Origin: CAWKDG01 sp963848355
Lineage (GTDB): Bacteria; Actinomycetota; Acidimicrobiia; Acidimicrobiales; UBA8190
DNA: 64,000 bases
Assembly (NCBI GenBank): GCA_963848355.1
Contig: CAWKDG010000007.1
Location: 68,075-132,074, forward strand
Reading direction: 5' to 3'
Of the stretch, positions 16,834 through 25,610 are shown in pieces. A program made the translations under genes and the position numbers. The notes beneath the pieces were generated by a model, which was not told the origin of the DNA, did not search any database, and saw only the letters and a program-made list of their open reading frames with translations. Each line of letters opens with the position of its first letter. Position 1 is the stretch's first letter.

Positions 16834-17850
16834 ATGAGTTATCAAGCCGAGTACATATGGATCGACGGCACCGAACCCTCGCCGTTGCTCAGGAGCAAGA
16901 CACGGATCGTGGCCGACGGGGAGGAGCCGGGCATCTGGGGCTTCGACGGATCGAGCACCAACCAGGCGTCCGGGGACGATTCGGACTGCGTCCTGCAGCC
17001 CGTCTTCAGCTGCCCCGACCCGCTGCGGGGCCCCGACGACAAGCTCGTGATGTGCGAGGTCCTCCTCACCGACTTCACGCCCCACCTCTCCAACACGCGG
17101 GCCGCCTGCGCGGCGGCGGCCGCGAAGTACGCCGACCAGGAACCGTGGTTCGGAATCGAACAGGAGTACACCTTCCTCGAGGACGGTCGGCCCATGGGAT
17201 GGCCGGCGCAGGGCTTCCCCGCCCCCCAGGGTCCCTACTACTGCGGCGTCGGGGGCGACAAGATGCCCGGTCGTGCCATCGTCGAGAGGCATACGGTCGC
17301 CTGCATGAAGGCGGGGCTCGCCATCGAAGGCACCAACGCCGAGGTGATGATGGGCCAGTGGGAGTTCCAGATCGGCGTCCTGCCGCCGCCGTTGGTCGGT
17401 GACCAGCTCTGGGTGGCGCGCTGGCTGCTCTTCCGGATCGCCGAGGACTTCGGGGTCTTCGCCACCCTCGAGCCCAAGCCTGTTCTCGGCGACTGGAACG
17501 GGGCGGGCGCCCATACCAACTTCTCCACCAAGGCCATGCGCGAGGCAGGCGGATGGGACGCGATCATCGCCGGGTGCGAGGCCCTCGGGAAGAACGTGGA
17601 CGAGCACGTGGCCAACTACGGCGTCGGGATCACCGACAGGTTGACCGGTGCCCACGAGACGGCTCACTGGTCCGAGTTCAGCTACGGCACCTCCGACCGC
17701 GGCGCGTCGGTGCGGATCCCCTGGGGCACGGCCAAGGAAAAGAAGGGATGGCTCGAGGACCGGCGGCCGAACGCCAACATGGATCCCTACGTCGTGAGCC
17801 GTCTCATGGTCACGACGGTGTGCGGGGACGCGGCCGCCGATCTCGACTGA
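16834..17850 (+). CDS. glnII: glutamine synthetase type II
   Basis: 338 residues, the length of the short eukaryote-like GSII rather than the ~470-residue GSI. It catalyses ATP-dependent ligation of ammonia to glutamate. Motifs: WGFDGSSTNQA (N-terminal), WFGIEQEYTFLE, GDWNGAGAHTNFSTK and RPNANMDPYVV. ATG at 16834 has GAGGG 8 nt upstream, better placed than the GTG at 16825. GSII lacks the adenylylation Tyr loop of GSI, so control is probably transcriptional. Known in Streptomyces, Frankia and relatives. Confidence 0.93.
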   Translation: MSYQAEYIWIDGTEPSPLLRSKTRIVADGEEPGIWGFDGSSTNQASGDDSDCVLQPVFSCPDPLRGPDDKLVMCEVLLTDFTPHLSNTRAACAAAAAKYADQEPWFGIEQEYTFLEDGRPMGWPAQGFPAPQGPYYCGVGGDKMPGRAIVERHTVACMKAGLAIEGTNAEVMMGQWEFQIGVLPPPLVGDQLWVARWLLFRIAEDFGVFATLEPKPVLGDWNGAGAHTNFSTKAMREAGGWDAIIAGCEALGKNVDEHVANYGVGITDRLTGAHETAHWSEFSYGTSDRGASVRIPWGTAKEKKGWLEDRRPNANMDPYVVSRLMVTTVCGDAAADLD

Positions 17851-17874
17851 ACGCCGGGGCATCGCCGCTCCGGG

Positions 17875-19371
17875 TCACCGGTGCTGGCGCCATCCCCGTT
17901 CGAAGGGCAGCCGCCAGGTGCGCGGGGCGATCAGGTCGTTGATCTGCGACGGGCCCCACGAACCGACGCGGTAGAGATGCACCTCCGGCGGTGCCTCGAG
18001 CAGCGGGTGGGAGACCTCCCACAGCCGCTCGATGCCTTCGGCGTTGGTGAACAGGGTCTGGTCACCGCACATGGCGTCGTGGATCAACCGTTCGTAGGCC
18101 TCGAGAACGTCGCCGGCGTGGTCGGTCTCGTGCAGGGCGAACTGGAGGCTCAACTTGTCGAGCTTCATCCCCGGGCCCGGCTGCTTGCCGTAGAAGGAGA
18201 GTGACAGACGGGAGGAGTCGGCCAGGTCGAAGGTCAGGTGGTCCGGTCCCTGGGCCCCCACCCCCGATCCCGAGGGGAACATCGACTTGGGCGGCTCACG
18301 GAAGGCGATGGAGACGATGCGCGCTCCCTCCGCCATCTGCTTGCCGGTACGGAGGAAGAAGGGAACACCGGCCCAGCGCCAGTTGTCGATCTCGCAGCGA
18401 AGGGCCACGAACGTCTCGGTGTCGGAGTCGTCCGCCACCCCTCCGCTCCAGCGGTAGCCCTCGTACTGGCCGCGGACGACCTGGGCCGGATCGATCGGGC
18501 ACATCGAGCGGAAGACCTTGTTCTTCTCCTCGTTGATGGCCCGGGGTTCGAGGGCGGTGGGAGGCTCCATGGCCACGAAGGCCAGGATCTGGAAGAGGTG
18601 GGTGACGACCATGTCCCGGAAGGCCCCGGTCTCCTCGTAGAAGGCGGCGCGCGATCCCACCGACAGCGTCTCGGGAACGTCGATCTGGATGTGGTCGATG
18701 TGCTCGCGGTTCCAGATCGGCTCGAAGAGACCGTTGGCGAACCGGAAGGCCAGGATGTTCTGGGCCGCCTCCTTGCCCAGGAAGTGGTCGATCCGGAAGA
18801 CCTGATCGTCGTCGAAGACCTCCGAGACCACCGCGTTCAGCCGTCGGGCCGTCGACAGGTCGGTGCCGAACGGCTTCTCCATGATGATCCGGGACCTGTC
18901 GGTCAGCCTCGCCTCGGCCAGCGTCTCGACCACGGCGTCGGCGGCGTGGGGCGGGATGCTCAGGTAGTGCAGCCGCCGGGGCTCGCCGCCCAGGGCCGCC
19001 TCCGAGTACTCCACCGTCTTGGCCAGACCGATGTGCCCGGCGGAGCCGGGCACATAGCAGATGCGCTCACGGAATCGGTCCCAGTGCTCGTCGGTGACCT
19101 CGCCCCGGGCGAACTCGTCGCAGGCGGCGCGGGACAGAGCGTGGTACTGGTAGTCGTCGAGCTCCTCCAGCGACGTGGCCACGATCCGGCACTCCGGGAG
19201 CAGACCGGCCCGCGAGAGATGGAACAGACCGGGCAGGAGCTTGCGTCGGGCCAGGTCGCCGGTGGCTCCGAACAGGACGATCACGTGCGGCGGCACCGGC
19301 GGGTGGTCGTGGTTGGCCGCGGTCACGCCGGTGTGCTGTCGTGTCGGCACGCTGCCATCGGTCGGTCCCAT
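17875..19371 (-). CDS. zwf: glucose-6-phosphate 1-dehydrogenase
   Basis: Oxidises glucose 6-phosphate to 6-phosphogluconolactone, the entry to the pentose phosphate pathway. Rossmann motif VLFGATGDLARRK near the N-terminus, IIMEKPFGTDL, and the active-site signature RIDHFLGKEAAQN are all intact. About 498 residues from the ATG at 19371, which has AGGGAG close upstream. A TTG eight codons earlier is possible and would give 506. It ends 24 nt from the convergent glnII gene. Confidence 0.92.
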   Translation of the reverse strand: MGPTDGSVPTRQHTGVTAANHDHPPVPPHVIVLFGATGDLARRKLLPGLFHLSRAGLLPECRIVATSLEELDDYQYHALSRAACDEFARGEVTDEHWDRFRERICYVPGSAGHIGLAKTVEYSEAALGGEPRRLHYLSIPPHAADAVVETLAEARLTDRSRIIMEKPFGTDLSTARRLNAVVSEVFDDDQVFRIDHFLGKEAAQNILAFRFANGLFEPIWNREHIDHIQIDVPETLSVGSRAAFYEETGAFRDMVVTHLFQILAFVAMEPPTALEPRAINEEKNKVFRSMCPIDPAQVVRGQYEGYRWSGGVADDSDTETFVALRCEIDNWRWAGVPFFLRTGKQMAEGARIVSIAFREPPKSMFPSGSGVGAQGPDHLTFDLADSSRLSLSFYGKQPGPGMKLDKLSLQFALHETDHAGDVLEAYERLIHDAMCGDQTLFTNAEGIERLWEVSHPLLEAPPEVHLYRVGSWGPSQINDLIAPRTWRLPFERGWRQHR

Positions 19372-19580
19372 TTTCTCCCTGCTCAGGTCCGTCAAGGTAG
19401 GGGTACTGCGTTTCCACGAGATTTCGCCTGTAAGTGCATCGTGTGAACGCGCCCCGAGCTTGAACGAAATGAGCCGTTCCGGCGGGGTCGGCGACTGGCC
19501 CCGTCCCGTGACCGAGCCTCACCGATCCCACTCTCAGTGATCGGGAGCCGGGACCGGGGACGGTGGCGGTCCCGGGGAAC

Positions 19581-20212
19581 TCACCGGGGGTCGGACCGGT
19601 CGAGATTCCAGTGGAGGGCGATCGAGGTGATCCATTGGCCGTCGTGAGCCGGGGAGCAGGCCGAACCGGCTGATCATCCGCTGCCCGCCTTCGTGGTCCC
19701 GGTACAGCAGGTCGACGGTCACGTCCGTGCCTTTCGGCGACGGCGTCTCGGGCGGCGGCGAACATGGGGTCCTGCGGATCCCGGAACGCGCCCTGCCAGA
19801 ATCCGAGATCGCCGGGCGGGATGTAGAGGTCGCGCGTCAGGCGCCGAAAGGTCTCGGGTTCGTGGTGGACGCGGTCGGTCTGCCGACCGACCTGGAAGTC
19901 CCAGCGGTCGAGGACGGCCAGACCGTTGCCGACGTTCCTGAGGGCGATGGCCAGATAGACGGCGTCGTCGGTGGCCTCGGCCACGGCCCGTCCGCCGGGG
20001 ACCTGGACCCAGTGATCGTCCACGAATCCGACCTTCTCGGGTGGATCCTCCAGCCGCGACGGGACGAGGACAGGACGGATGCCGGCCAGGAGCGCCCGCT
20101 CGGTGACCCGGGCGGACCGGTTGGAGGCGCGGACGGCGACGAAGGTGGCGGCGGCCAGAACAAGGGTGCCCGCCGCCGTGGCCAGCGAGGCGCCGATGGC
20201 CCAGTTGTCCAT
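19581..20212 (-). pseudogene. frameshifted conserved actinobacterial membrane-anchored protein
   Basis: Starts MDNWAIGASLATAAGTLVLAAATFVAVRA (one membrane helix) and continues coherently to FRDPQDPMFAAARDA. Sense then moves to the next frame (PKGTDVTVDLLYRDHEGGQRMISRFGLLP) around 19740, and again around 19650 to HDGQWITSIALHWNLDRSDPR followed by a stop at 19583-19581. Each step is a +1 shift, i.e. one extra base. The three pieces joined make a smooth ~209-residue protein of a family I know only as hypothetical in actinobacteria. The lesions are either assembly errors or true inactivation. Confidence 0.7.
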
Positions 20213-20274
20213 CAGCCGATTCTACGGATCGCCGCCCCCGGAGCCACTCCCGGTGGTGGGTACACTTCGCAAAC

Positions 20275-20647
20275 GTGGACACGAATCCCGTCGTCGATCG
20301 TCGCGTCCTCGTCCGGTACCGGGTGATGGCGTACACCACGGCCGTCCTTCTCATCGTGCTCGTCTTCGTGGCCATCCCCCTGCAGTTCGCCGCCGGCGTA
20401 GCCCATCGTGGCCAAGGTGGTGGGGACGATCCACGGCTATCTCTATCTCGTCTATCTCGGTGTCGCGTTCGACCTGACTCGGAAGTTCCGCGTCCCGCTC
20501 GGTTGGATGCTCCTCGTCCTCCTGGCCGGGACGGTGCCCTTCTGTGCCTTCGTGGCCGAGCGGAAACTGACCAAGCTCTACGACCGCACGGTGGCCGCCA
20601 CCCCGGAGCCCGGTGTCGTCGGCGCCGGCGACCAGACCGGGCGGTGA
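20275..20647 (+). pseudogene. DUF3817 integral membrane protein, frameshifted
   Basis: The first part (VDRRVLVRYRVMAYTTAVLL…LQFAAGVA) runs from a GTG. The second (VAKVVGTIHGYLYLVYLGVAFDL…) runs in the next frame to the TGA at 20645. Removing one C from the GCCC at 20401-20404 restores a continuous ~123-residue DUF3817 protein with three membrane helices and the hallmark GTIHGYLYLVYL and FVAERK. A TACACT -10 like hexamer at 20261-20266 suggests a leaderless start. The stop overlaps the next gene start (GTGA). Confidence 0.75.
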
Positions 20648-21063
20648 CCGCGCAGACCGAGCGCCGGCCCGCGGCCCGCTGGACGAGCCGACGGGCGCTG
20701 ATCGCGCACGCAGTTCTCCTCGTCTGGGTACCGGGCTGCGTGATCGCGTGTTGGTGGCAGGTCACGGTGGCGTTGTCGGGGGATTCGCTCGGTTGGGTCT
20801 ATTCGGTCATGTGGCCCTCCTTCGCCGGGTTCGGCATCGTCCTGTGGTGGAACCTCGTCCACGATGATCCCGACACCGTCGGTGCCCGCGGCCTGCGACG
20901 TCTGCGTGAGGAGGCGGAGACGACGCAGGCCCACGAGGAGCAGGTGGTGACCGAGGACGCCATCTCCCGGGCCGAAGCCGAGGACGCCGAGCTGGCCGCC
21001 TACAACGCCTATCTGGCCGACCTCCGACACGGGCCCGACACCAAGACGTGGCGGCGTCGTTGA
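20644..21063 (+). CDS. small conserved membrane protein downstream of DUF3817
   Basis: 139 residues with two membrane helices (LIAHAVLLVWVPGCVIACWW and VYSVMWPSFAGFGIVLWWNL) and a charged, partly helical C-terminal tail (REEAETTQAHEEQVVTEDAISRAEAED). Such proteins accompany DUF3817 genes in actinobacteria; the role is unknown. The GTG start overlaps the upstream TGA, so the pair is translationally coupled, which also argues that the DUF3817 frameshift is not an old pseudogenisation. Confidence 0.7.
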   Translation: MTAQTERRPAARWTSRRALIAHAVLLVWVPGCVIACWWQVTVALSGDSLGWVYSVMWPSFAGFGIVLWWNLVHDDPDTVGARGLRRLREEAETTQAHEEQVVTEDAISRAEAEDAELAAYNAYLADLRHGPDTKTWRRR

Positions 21064-21091
21064 TATGACGGCGGAGGTCGGGCCGTCCTCC

Positions 21092-22618
21092 CTACAGGGT
21101 CGAGGGTAAGACGCTCGTCACGGCCACGAAGAGAAGGGCCAGACCGGCGATCCAGATGGGTCCCAGGATGAGAACCGTGAGGAGCCGGCGGCCACGCGAC
21201 GGTCGGCGGTACGCCAGTCCGAGGAGCACGAGGAGAGCTCCGATCAGGACGGCCAGGGGAGCGTCGTGCCAATTCCACGACGATGTCTGCGTATCGGACA
21301 ACGGCCCCGGCGGGGGACCGGCCGGCGGCGGGGGCGTCGTCGTCGAGTTGCTCGACGGTTGCTCGAGCATGGCCACCACGACGAGACGTTGGGCGGCGGA
21401 GTACTTCGGGTTGCTCGTGCTCAGGGTCAGACGGTCGTCGCCGGCGTCGTCCAGGATCGCCGTGTCCGAGGGGGCGACGAGCGTGGGTGTCCGGGAGACG
21501 ACGTAGGTCAACTCCTCGCCCCTGGTGGTGGTGATGACGACCGATTCACCGGGGTGCAACTCGTTGAGCCGGCCGAACGGCGCGCCGAACGTCGTCCGGT
21601 GCCCGGCTATGGCCACGTTCCCCGCTTGTCCCGGGACGGCCGTCCCCCGGTAGTGGCCGGGACCCTTCTCGAGATCCGCGCCGGACGTCCCTTGCACGAC
21701 GTACTGGCTGAGGCCGATGGCGGGGATCGTGATCTGGGCGATGACCGACCCGGCGGCGGGACCCACCACCCTCGTGGTGCCGGCGATGAGTCCGAACGGG
21801 CGGTCGTCAGCCGGCGTCGAGCCCGTGTCCTTGTGGAATTGGCCGGCCAGTTGGGTCTGGTTGTGGTGCTGGAGAAGCGCCGTGCCCCAGAGCTGCCATG
21901 CGGCGAAGAGGATCACGACGGCACCGATGTTGCGCACCCAGACGAACCCCACGGAGAGCCGGCGCCGGCGCCGGTCCTTTTTCGTGCCGCCGGTGCTGTC
22001 GGACGGCCCCGCTGCGTCCGGAAGGTCGTCCGGCTCGCTCGTTGCTGCTGAGACCGTCGGTGCCGGAATCGGAATCGGAACGGGAATCGGAGCCGCGTGC
22101 CGCGGGGGTGGGGGAGGCGCGGGTGCTGGCGGTGAGGGGGCGGGCGGGGAGGGCGGAGGGGGAGCGGCCGGAGGCGGTGGTGGGGGAGGGGCGTTGTGCG
22201 GAGGCGGGACCAGGGAAGGCGTCGGGGCCCCGGTGGCGACCGGGGGAGGATTGTCGAGCAGGGAGCCGGTGCCGGTCACCGAGGCCCTGTCGACCAGCTC
22301 CGGAGTTCCCGAGATGGTCTGGGCCACCCGGTTGGCGGCGAGCACCATGCGGCCCGCGGCGCGCTCGGGCGAGTCCACCCCGTCGGCTGACGACCAGATG
22401 GCCTGCCAGTCGATCGGGGGATCGGCGAACCCCGGATCGCGCACCCGACCGGCCACGACCGCTTCGGCCACGAGCTGTTCGACGAAGCGCCGGGCGAGAT
22501 CGGCCGAGCGCACCGCTGACGGGCTGGCCGGCCCGGAGGCGGTCAGCTGCCCGTGGGAGCCGGCCCCGTCGGAACCCGGGTCGGCCGGGTCCGCGCCGCC
22601 TGCCGTATCAGCGTCCAC
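21092..22618 (-). CDS. class E sortase-like membrane protein with Ser in place of catalytic Cys
   Basis: 508 residues. A cytoplasmic N-terminus with a long Pro-rich stretch (125-190) is followed by one membrane helix (230-250), a sortase beta-barrel (295-420) and two C-terminal helices. The sortase landmarks are present: His340 in AIAGHRTTFGAPF and Arg411 in AAQRLVVV. The canonical T-L-x-T-C motif reads LTLSTSNPKYSA, so residue 402 (AGC codon, 21413-21415) is Ser. Class E sortases attach LAXTG proteins to peptidoglycan; without Cys normal thioester chemistry is not expected. GTG start. Confidence 0.82.
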   Translation of the reverse strand: MDADTAGGADPADPGSDGAGSHGQLTASGPASPSAVRSADLARRFVEQLVAEAVVAGRVRDPGFADPPIDWQAIWSSADGVDSPERAAGRMVLAANRVAQTISGTPELVDRASVTGTGSLLDNPPPVATGAPTPSLVPPPHNAPPPPPPPAAPPPPSPPAPSPPAPAPPPPPRHAAPIPVPIPIPAPTVSAATSEPDDLPDAAGPSDSTGGTKKDRRRRRLSVGFVWVRNIGAVVILFAAWQLWGTALLQHHNQTQLAGQFHKDTGSTPADDRPFGLIAGTTRVVGPAAGSVIAQITIPAIGLSQYVVQGTSGADLEKGPGHYRGTAVPGQAGNVAIAGHRTTFGAPFGRLNELHPGESVVITTTRGEELTYVVSRTPTLVAPSDTAILDDAGDDRLTLSTSNPKYSAAQRLVVVAMLEQPSSNSTTTPPPPAGPPPGPLSDTQTSSWNWHDAPLAVLIGALLVLLGLAYRRPSRGRRLLTVLILGPIWIAGLALLFVAVTSVLPSTL

Positions 22619-22755
22619 TTATTCCACTGTAGGTGTCGCCTCTCGTTCGGACGGGTACCGTCGGCCGGCCGTCGTGGCCCGATCCGTTCCGCCGCTGTGA
22701 TCACACACCGTGGCGCACGAGGTCGCCTCCTCGATGCGGGGCGGCGTCGGGTCGG

Positions 22756-23222
22756 TCAGCCGAGCGTGCGGGCGAGGGCCAGGTCGGCCACGGTGAACGT
22801 CGTCAAGGTGACCTGGACGTGGTCGTCCAGGGACTGCCAGAAACCGTCCACCAGGTCAGCCGACGCTTCCTGAGGCCCGGAGGAAGTCGGACGGACCGGC
22901 AATCGAGCGGTGCTGACCGCGGGCGGGGGGGAGCGTCGTCGGCACCGGCGGCCGCCGCGATCACGGCGCTCAGCGGGATCGCCTGGGGCGACCGGGCGAG
23001 CCGGAAACCGCCGTGCCAACCGGGGCGGGACTCCAGGATCTCGGCCGATCGGAGGTTCCACAGGACGCCTGCCAGCATCTTCGTGCTCAAGCCGTAGTGC
23101 TCCGCCACCTCCTTGGCCGTGAGGTAGACGCCCTCTTGCTGGGAGAGCAGCAGGACCGATCTGAGCGCGTAGTCCACACGCTCGGTCACGCGCAGTGGGG
23201 CGGTCACCCACCGCCTTGTCAC
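22756..23222 (-). pseudogene. Rrf2 family transcriptional regulator, frameshifted at a C homopolymer
   Basis: The N-terminal winged helix is typical: VTERVDYALRSVLLL, VYLTAKEVAEHYGLS, LWNLRSAEILESRPGWHGGFRLARSP. After GADDAP the frame is lost. Adding one C to the C7 run (plus-strand G7 at 22925-22931) restores PPPAVSTARLPV… through DLVDGFWQSLDDHVQVTLTTFTVADLALARTLG and the TGA at 22758. Rrf2 proteins sense Fe-S clusters, NO or redox state through three Cys, which I do not see here. It is divergent from the surface-protein cluster and may control it. Confidence 0.72.
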
Positions 23223-23274
23223 CTCAGGACCTCCGGCCCTGGCAGGAGCGCCGCATCACTCTATGCTACTATGT

Positions 23275-23289
23275 CTATCAACTCGATAG
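23275..23289. promoter_or_regulatory. inverted repeat between the Rrf2 gene and the surface cluster
   Basis: CTATC-AACTC-GATAG, a perfect 5-bp inverted repeat with a 5-nt spacer in an AT-rich patch (CTATGCTACTATGT precedes it). The position, about 50 nt before the Rrf2 start and 150 nt before the cluster, fits an operator for the regulator. Confidence 0.4.
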
Positions 23290-23331
23290 GAGAAAAGGAG
23301 GGGGTATCACTCTCCGTATCGAAATTGGGGG

Positions 23332-23361
23332 TTGATACGCCCGGACGTCGCTCTGTACAGT
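23332..23361 (+). promoter_or_regulatory. candidate promoter of the surface/phosphate cluster
   Basis: TTGATA (23332-23337) and TACAGT (23356-23361) separated by 18 nt, about 80 nt before the first gene of the cluster. Found by eye only. Confidence 0.4.
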
Positions 23362-23439
23362 GCCGGAGAGCGAAGTCGACTAAATCACTTGACTTTCTAG
23401 GAAATATCAGGTCACGGTGACCGCGAAAGGGAGCCCGCG

Positions 23440-24729
23440 ATGAAGGCAGTATCGAAACTGATTTCACCCCGAGTCGTCGCCTGCCTCGCGCTGGCGAGCG
23501 GCATGCTCGGCGTGACCAGCCTCGTCTCGGCCGGAGGGACCGCCCAGGCGGACCCGGCATGGACCAGTTCGTTGGTCGGGGTGGGCTCCGACGTGACGCA
23601 GGACCTCTGGGCTGCCTACACCGGAGCCTCACCGGCCCCCGACCTGGGGGCGGCCAACACGACCTTCTTCGCGCCCCTCAACGCCGGTTCGGCCAACAAC
23701 TTCCTGACGGTGTCGTCGTACGACGCCAACCCTCCGGGTGAGCCGACGACGACGGCGGGCTGCATCATCACCAAGGCGGGAGGAAACGCCTGGGACCGCC
23801 CCAACAGCAGCACCGAAGGGATCAACGCCCTCTACGACTCCGTCACCGGGAACACCTGGGAAGGCTCGCCGACGTGCACCGGAACGCCGGAGAGCATCAC
23901 CGGCCAGCTCCAGTTCGCCCGGTCGGCCCGAGGCGTGAAGACGGCGGGAACCACGCTGACCTTCATCCCCTACGCCCGTGACGGCCTCGGGATCGCTGTC
24001 TACACGCCCACGACGGGCAGTCCGTTGGCCAACCTGACCGAGAGTGAGCTGGCCGCGCTGTACTCCACCGACAACGGCCAGGAGACCATCAACGGAGTGA
24101 CCGTGTACGCCTGCACGACCATCGCCGGATCCACGCCGAACAGCAACCTGGCCACGGCCCTCGGGATCAGCACCACTACCGAGGACAACGCCGCCGCCGA
24201 CGCCGACTCGGCCAATGTCACCGGCGGTCTGTGCCCCTCCGTCGTCCAGAACAGTGGCAACGCCTTCTACTCGGCGGTCTCCGGACTCACGAGCGGATTC
24301 GGCGCCGTCATCCCGATCTCGGCCAGTCAATGGGAGTCGCAGTCCAACGACGTGGCCCTTGACCGCAGTGCCACGGCCCGGGCCAACGGGGTCGACCTGG
24401 CCGACATCACCAACGCCAGCAGCGTCAACCTGGGGAAGCCCTACATCCCGGGCACGATCGGCAGTGGCCCCGACGCCGGCCAGACGGGAGAGGTGCCCAA
24501 CACGACCTACTACCAGGACAGTGTCTGGGGATACAACCTCTACACGGTGGTGCCCACTCGGACGCTCTCGGGTATCAACTTCAGCGCTCCGTTGAACGCC
24601 CTGTTCGTGGGCACCAGCTCGGCGCAGTGCTCATCGGCGGCCCAGTCCACCGCCCACGACTTCGGCTTCGACAGCCTGACATCCGGCGAAGGGACGTGCG
24701 GATCCACCACGGCCACGGGCAACGGCTGA
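23440..24729 (+). CDS. secreted PstS-like substrate-binding-domain protein
   Basis: 429 residues. Signal peptide MKAVSKLISPRVVACLALASG…SAGGTAQA, then SLVGVGSDVTQDLWAAY, the GSD-x-T-Q pattern seen in actinobacterial relatives of phosphate-binding proteins. Later LTFIPYARDGLGIAVYTP and LTESELAALYS match the ligand-cleft and hinge regions of the PstS fold. There is no lipobox and no C-terminal membrane segment, so it is probably released or held by other surface proteins. AAAGGGAG precedes the ATG. First gene of the cluster. Ligand inferred only from family and from the Pst genes downstream. Confidence 0.72.
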   Translation: MKAVSKLISPRVVACLALASGMLGVTSLVSAGGTAQADPAWTSSLVGVGSDVTQDLWAAYTGASPAPDLGAANTTFFAPLNAGSANNFLTVSSYDANPPGEPTTTAGCIITKAGGNAWDRPNSSTEGINALYDSVTGNTWEGSPTCTGTPESITGQLQFARSARGVKTAGTTLTFIPYARDGLGIAVYTPTTGSPLANLTESELAALYSTDNGQETINGVTVYACTTIAGSTPNSNLATALGISTTTEDNAAADADSANVTGGLCPSVVQNSGNAFYSAVSGLTSGFGAVIPISASQWESQSNDVALDRSATARANGVDLADITNASSVNLGKPYIPGTIGSGPDAGQTGEVPNTTYYQDSVWGYNLYTVVPTRTLSGINFSAPLNALFVGTSSAQCSSAAQSTAHDFGFDSLTSGEGTCGSTTATGNG

Positions 24730-24796
24730 GTCCGGCCCGGAACTGAACACATCGGAGAGTCGGGACAACTCGATGCATTTAGCGAAAGGCACGATC

Positions 24797-25519
24797 ATGA
24801 AGATCCGTACGTCCGTACGTGATGCCGGTGTGGCAGTGGCCCTGGGGGCGGCGATCGCCCTCTGGGCCCTGCCGGCCAGCACGGCCTCGGCCTCCACGCT
24901 CGACGGGACCGCCACCATCACCAATCCGGTGACCAGTGCGGCCCTGAGCTCAGGAGGTTCGGAGACGGTGTTCACGGTGGTTCTGACTCCGGCTCCGGCC
25001 GACTGCTCAGGAGACACCGCCACTGACGGGTACCACGTGTACAGCTACCTGCTGCCGGAAGCGACGTCCATCACGTCGAACGACTTCTCGAGCGGGTCGC
25101 CGTCCGAGGGCCTCGGCCTGGTCGACGGGAACGGGTACTACGGGCCGGCCAACACCGCTCCCAACACGGGCCAGGTCATCAGCATCCCCAGTGACTTCGA
25201 ATGGGCGGACCTGCTCAATCTGGGCGAGACCGCCTCGGAGCTCGATGGCGGGAGCAGTTCCGTCTGGAACGCGGGCATCGCCTGTGCCAACTCGAGTGGT
25301 GCGGTGACGGATTACTGGAACGAACAGGTCACCTTCACGGCCAACGGCAGCGACCCCCACGGGTTCGTCTGGTCGGCGGGTCCCGGTGCGGAGACGCCGG
25401 AAGTGCCGTGGGCGGCCACGCTGCCGGCGGCCGGTGTGGTCGTTCTCGGAGGAGGACTGTGGTTCTCGCGGCGCCGGTCGAGGAGAAAGGCTCTCCTTGC
25501 GCACCACGCAGCTGGGTAA
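24797..25519 (+). CDS. surface protein (paralog 1) with exosortase-type C-terminal sorting signal
   Basis: 240 residues. A signal peptide ends near ASTASA. One globular domain is shared with the proteins at 25611-26324 and 34939-35982: ADCSGDTATDGYHVYSYLLP, NTAPNTGQVISIP, FEWADLLNLGETAS, AGIACANSSGAVTDYWNEQVTFTA, DPHGFVW. I do not recognise this domain. The C-terminus reads TPEVPWAATLPAAG, a hydrophobic stretch, then RRRSRRK. That is the tripartite layout of exosortase (PEP-CTERM-like) substrates and matches the tail of the protein at 45676-46920. Start at ATG 24797 with AAAGG 7 nt upstream. Confidence 0.75.
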   Translation: MKIRTSVRDAGVAVALGAAIALWALPASTASASTLDGTATITNPVTSAALSSGGSETVFTVVLTPAPADCSGDTATDGYHVYSYLLPEATSITSNDFSSGSPSEGLGLVDGNGYYGPANTAPNTGQVISIPSDFEWADLLNLGETASELDGGSSSVWNAGIACANSSGAVTDYWNEQVTFTANGSDPHGFVWSAGPGAETPEVPWAATLPAAGVVVLGGGLWFSRRRSRRKALLAHHAAG

Positions 25520-25548
25520 GTCACACCATTCTCACAAGGTTGTCGGCG

Positions 25549-25583
25549 CAGTGGACGGGGCCCGTCGTGGGCCCCGTCCACTG
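25549..25583 (+). terminator. 15-bp perfect hairpin between surface paralogs
   Basis: CAGTGGACGGGGCCC, loop GTCGT, then the exact complement: 15 paired bases with no mismatch. There is no following T-run, so it may act as an attenuator, mRNA stabiliser or protein-assisted terminator rather than a classical intrinsic terminator. It separates the first two, probably abundant, surface-protein genes from the exosortase/transporter part. Confidence 0.6.
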
Positions 25584-25610
25584 GTCGTGAAGCACTGAGT
25601 CGGGGGACAC

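Noticed and set aside
25427..25441. LPAAG in the first surface paralog as an LPxTG sortase signal
   Set aside because: The fourth residue is Ala and the motif lies within the hydrophobic part; the TPEVP-helix-RRR layout fits an exosortase substrate better.
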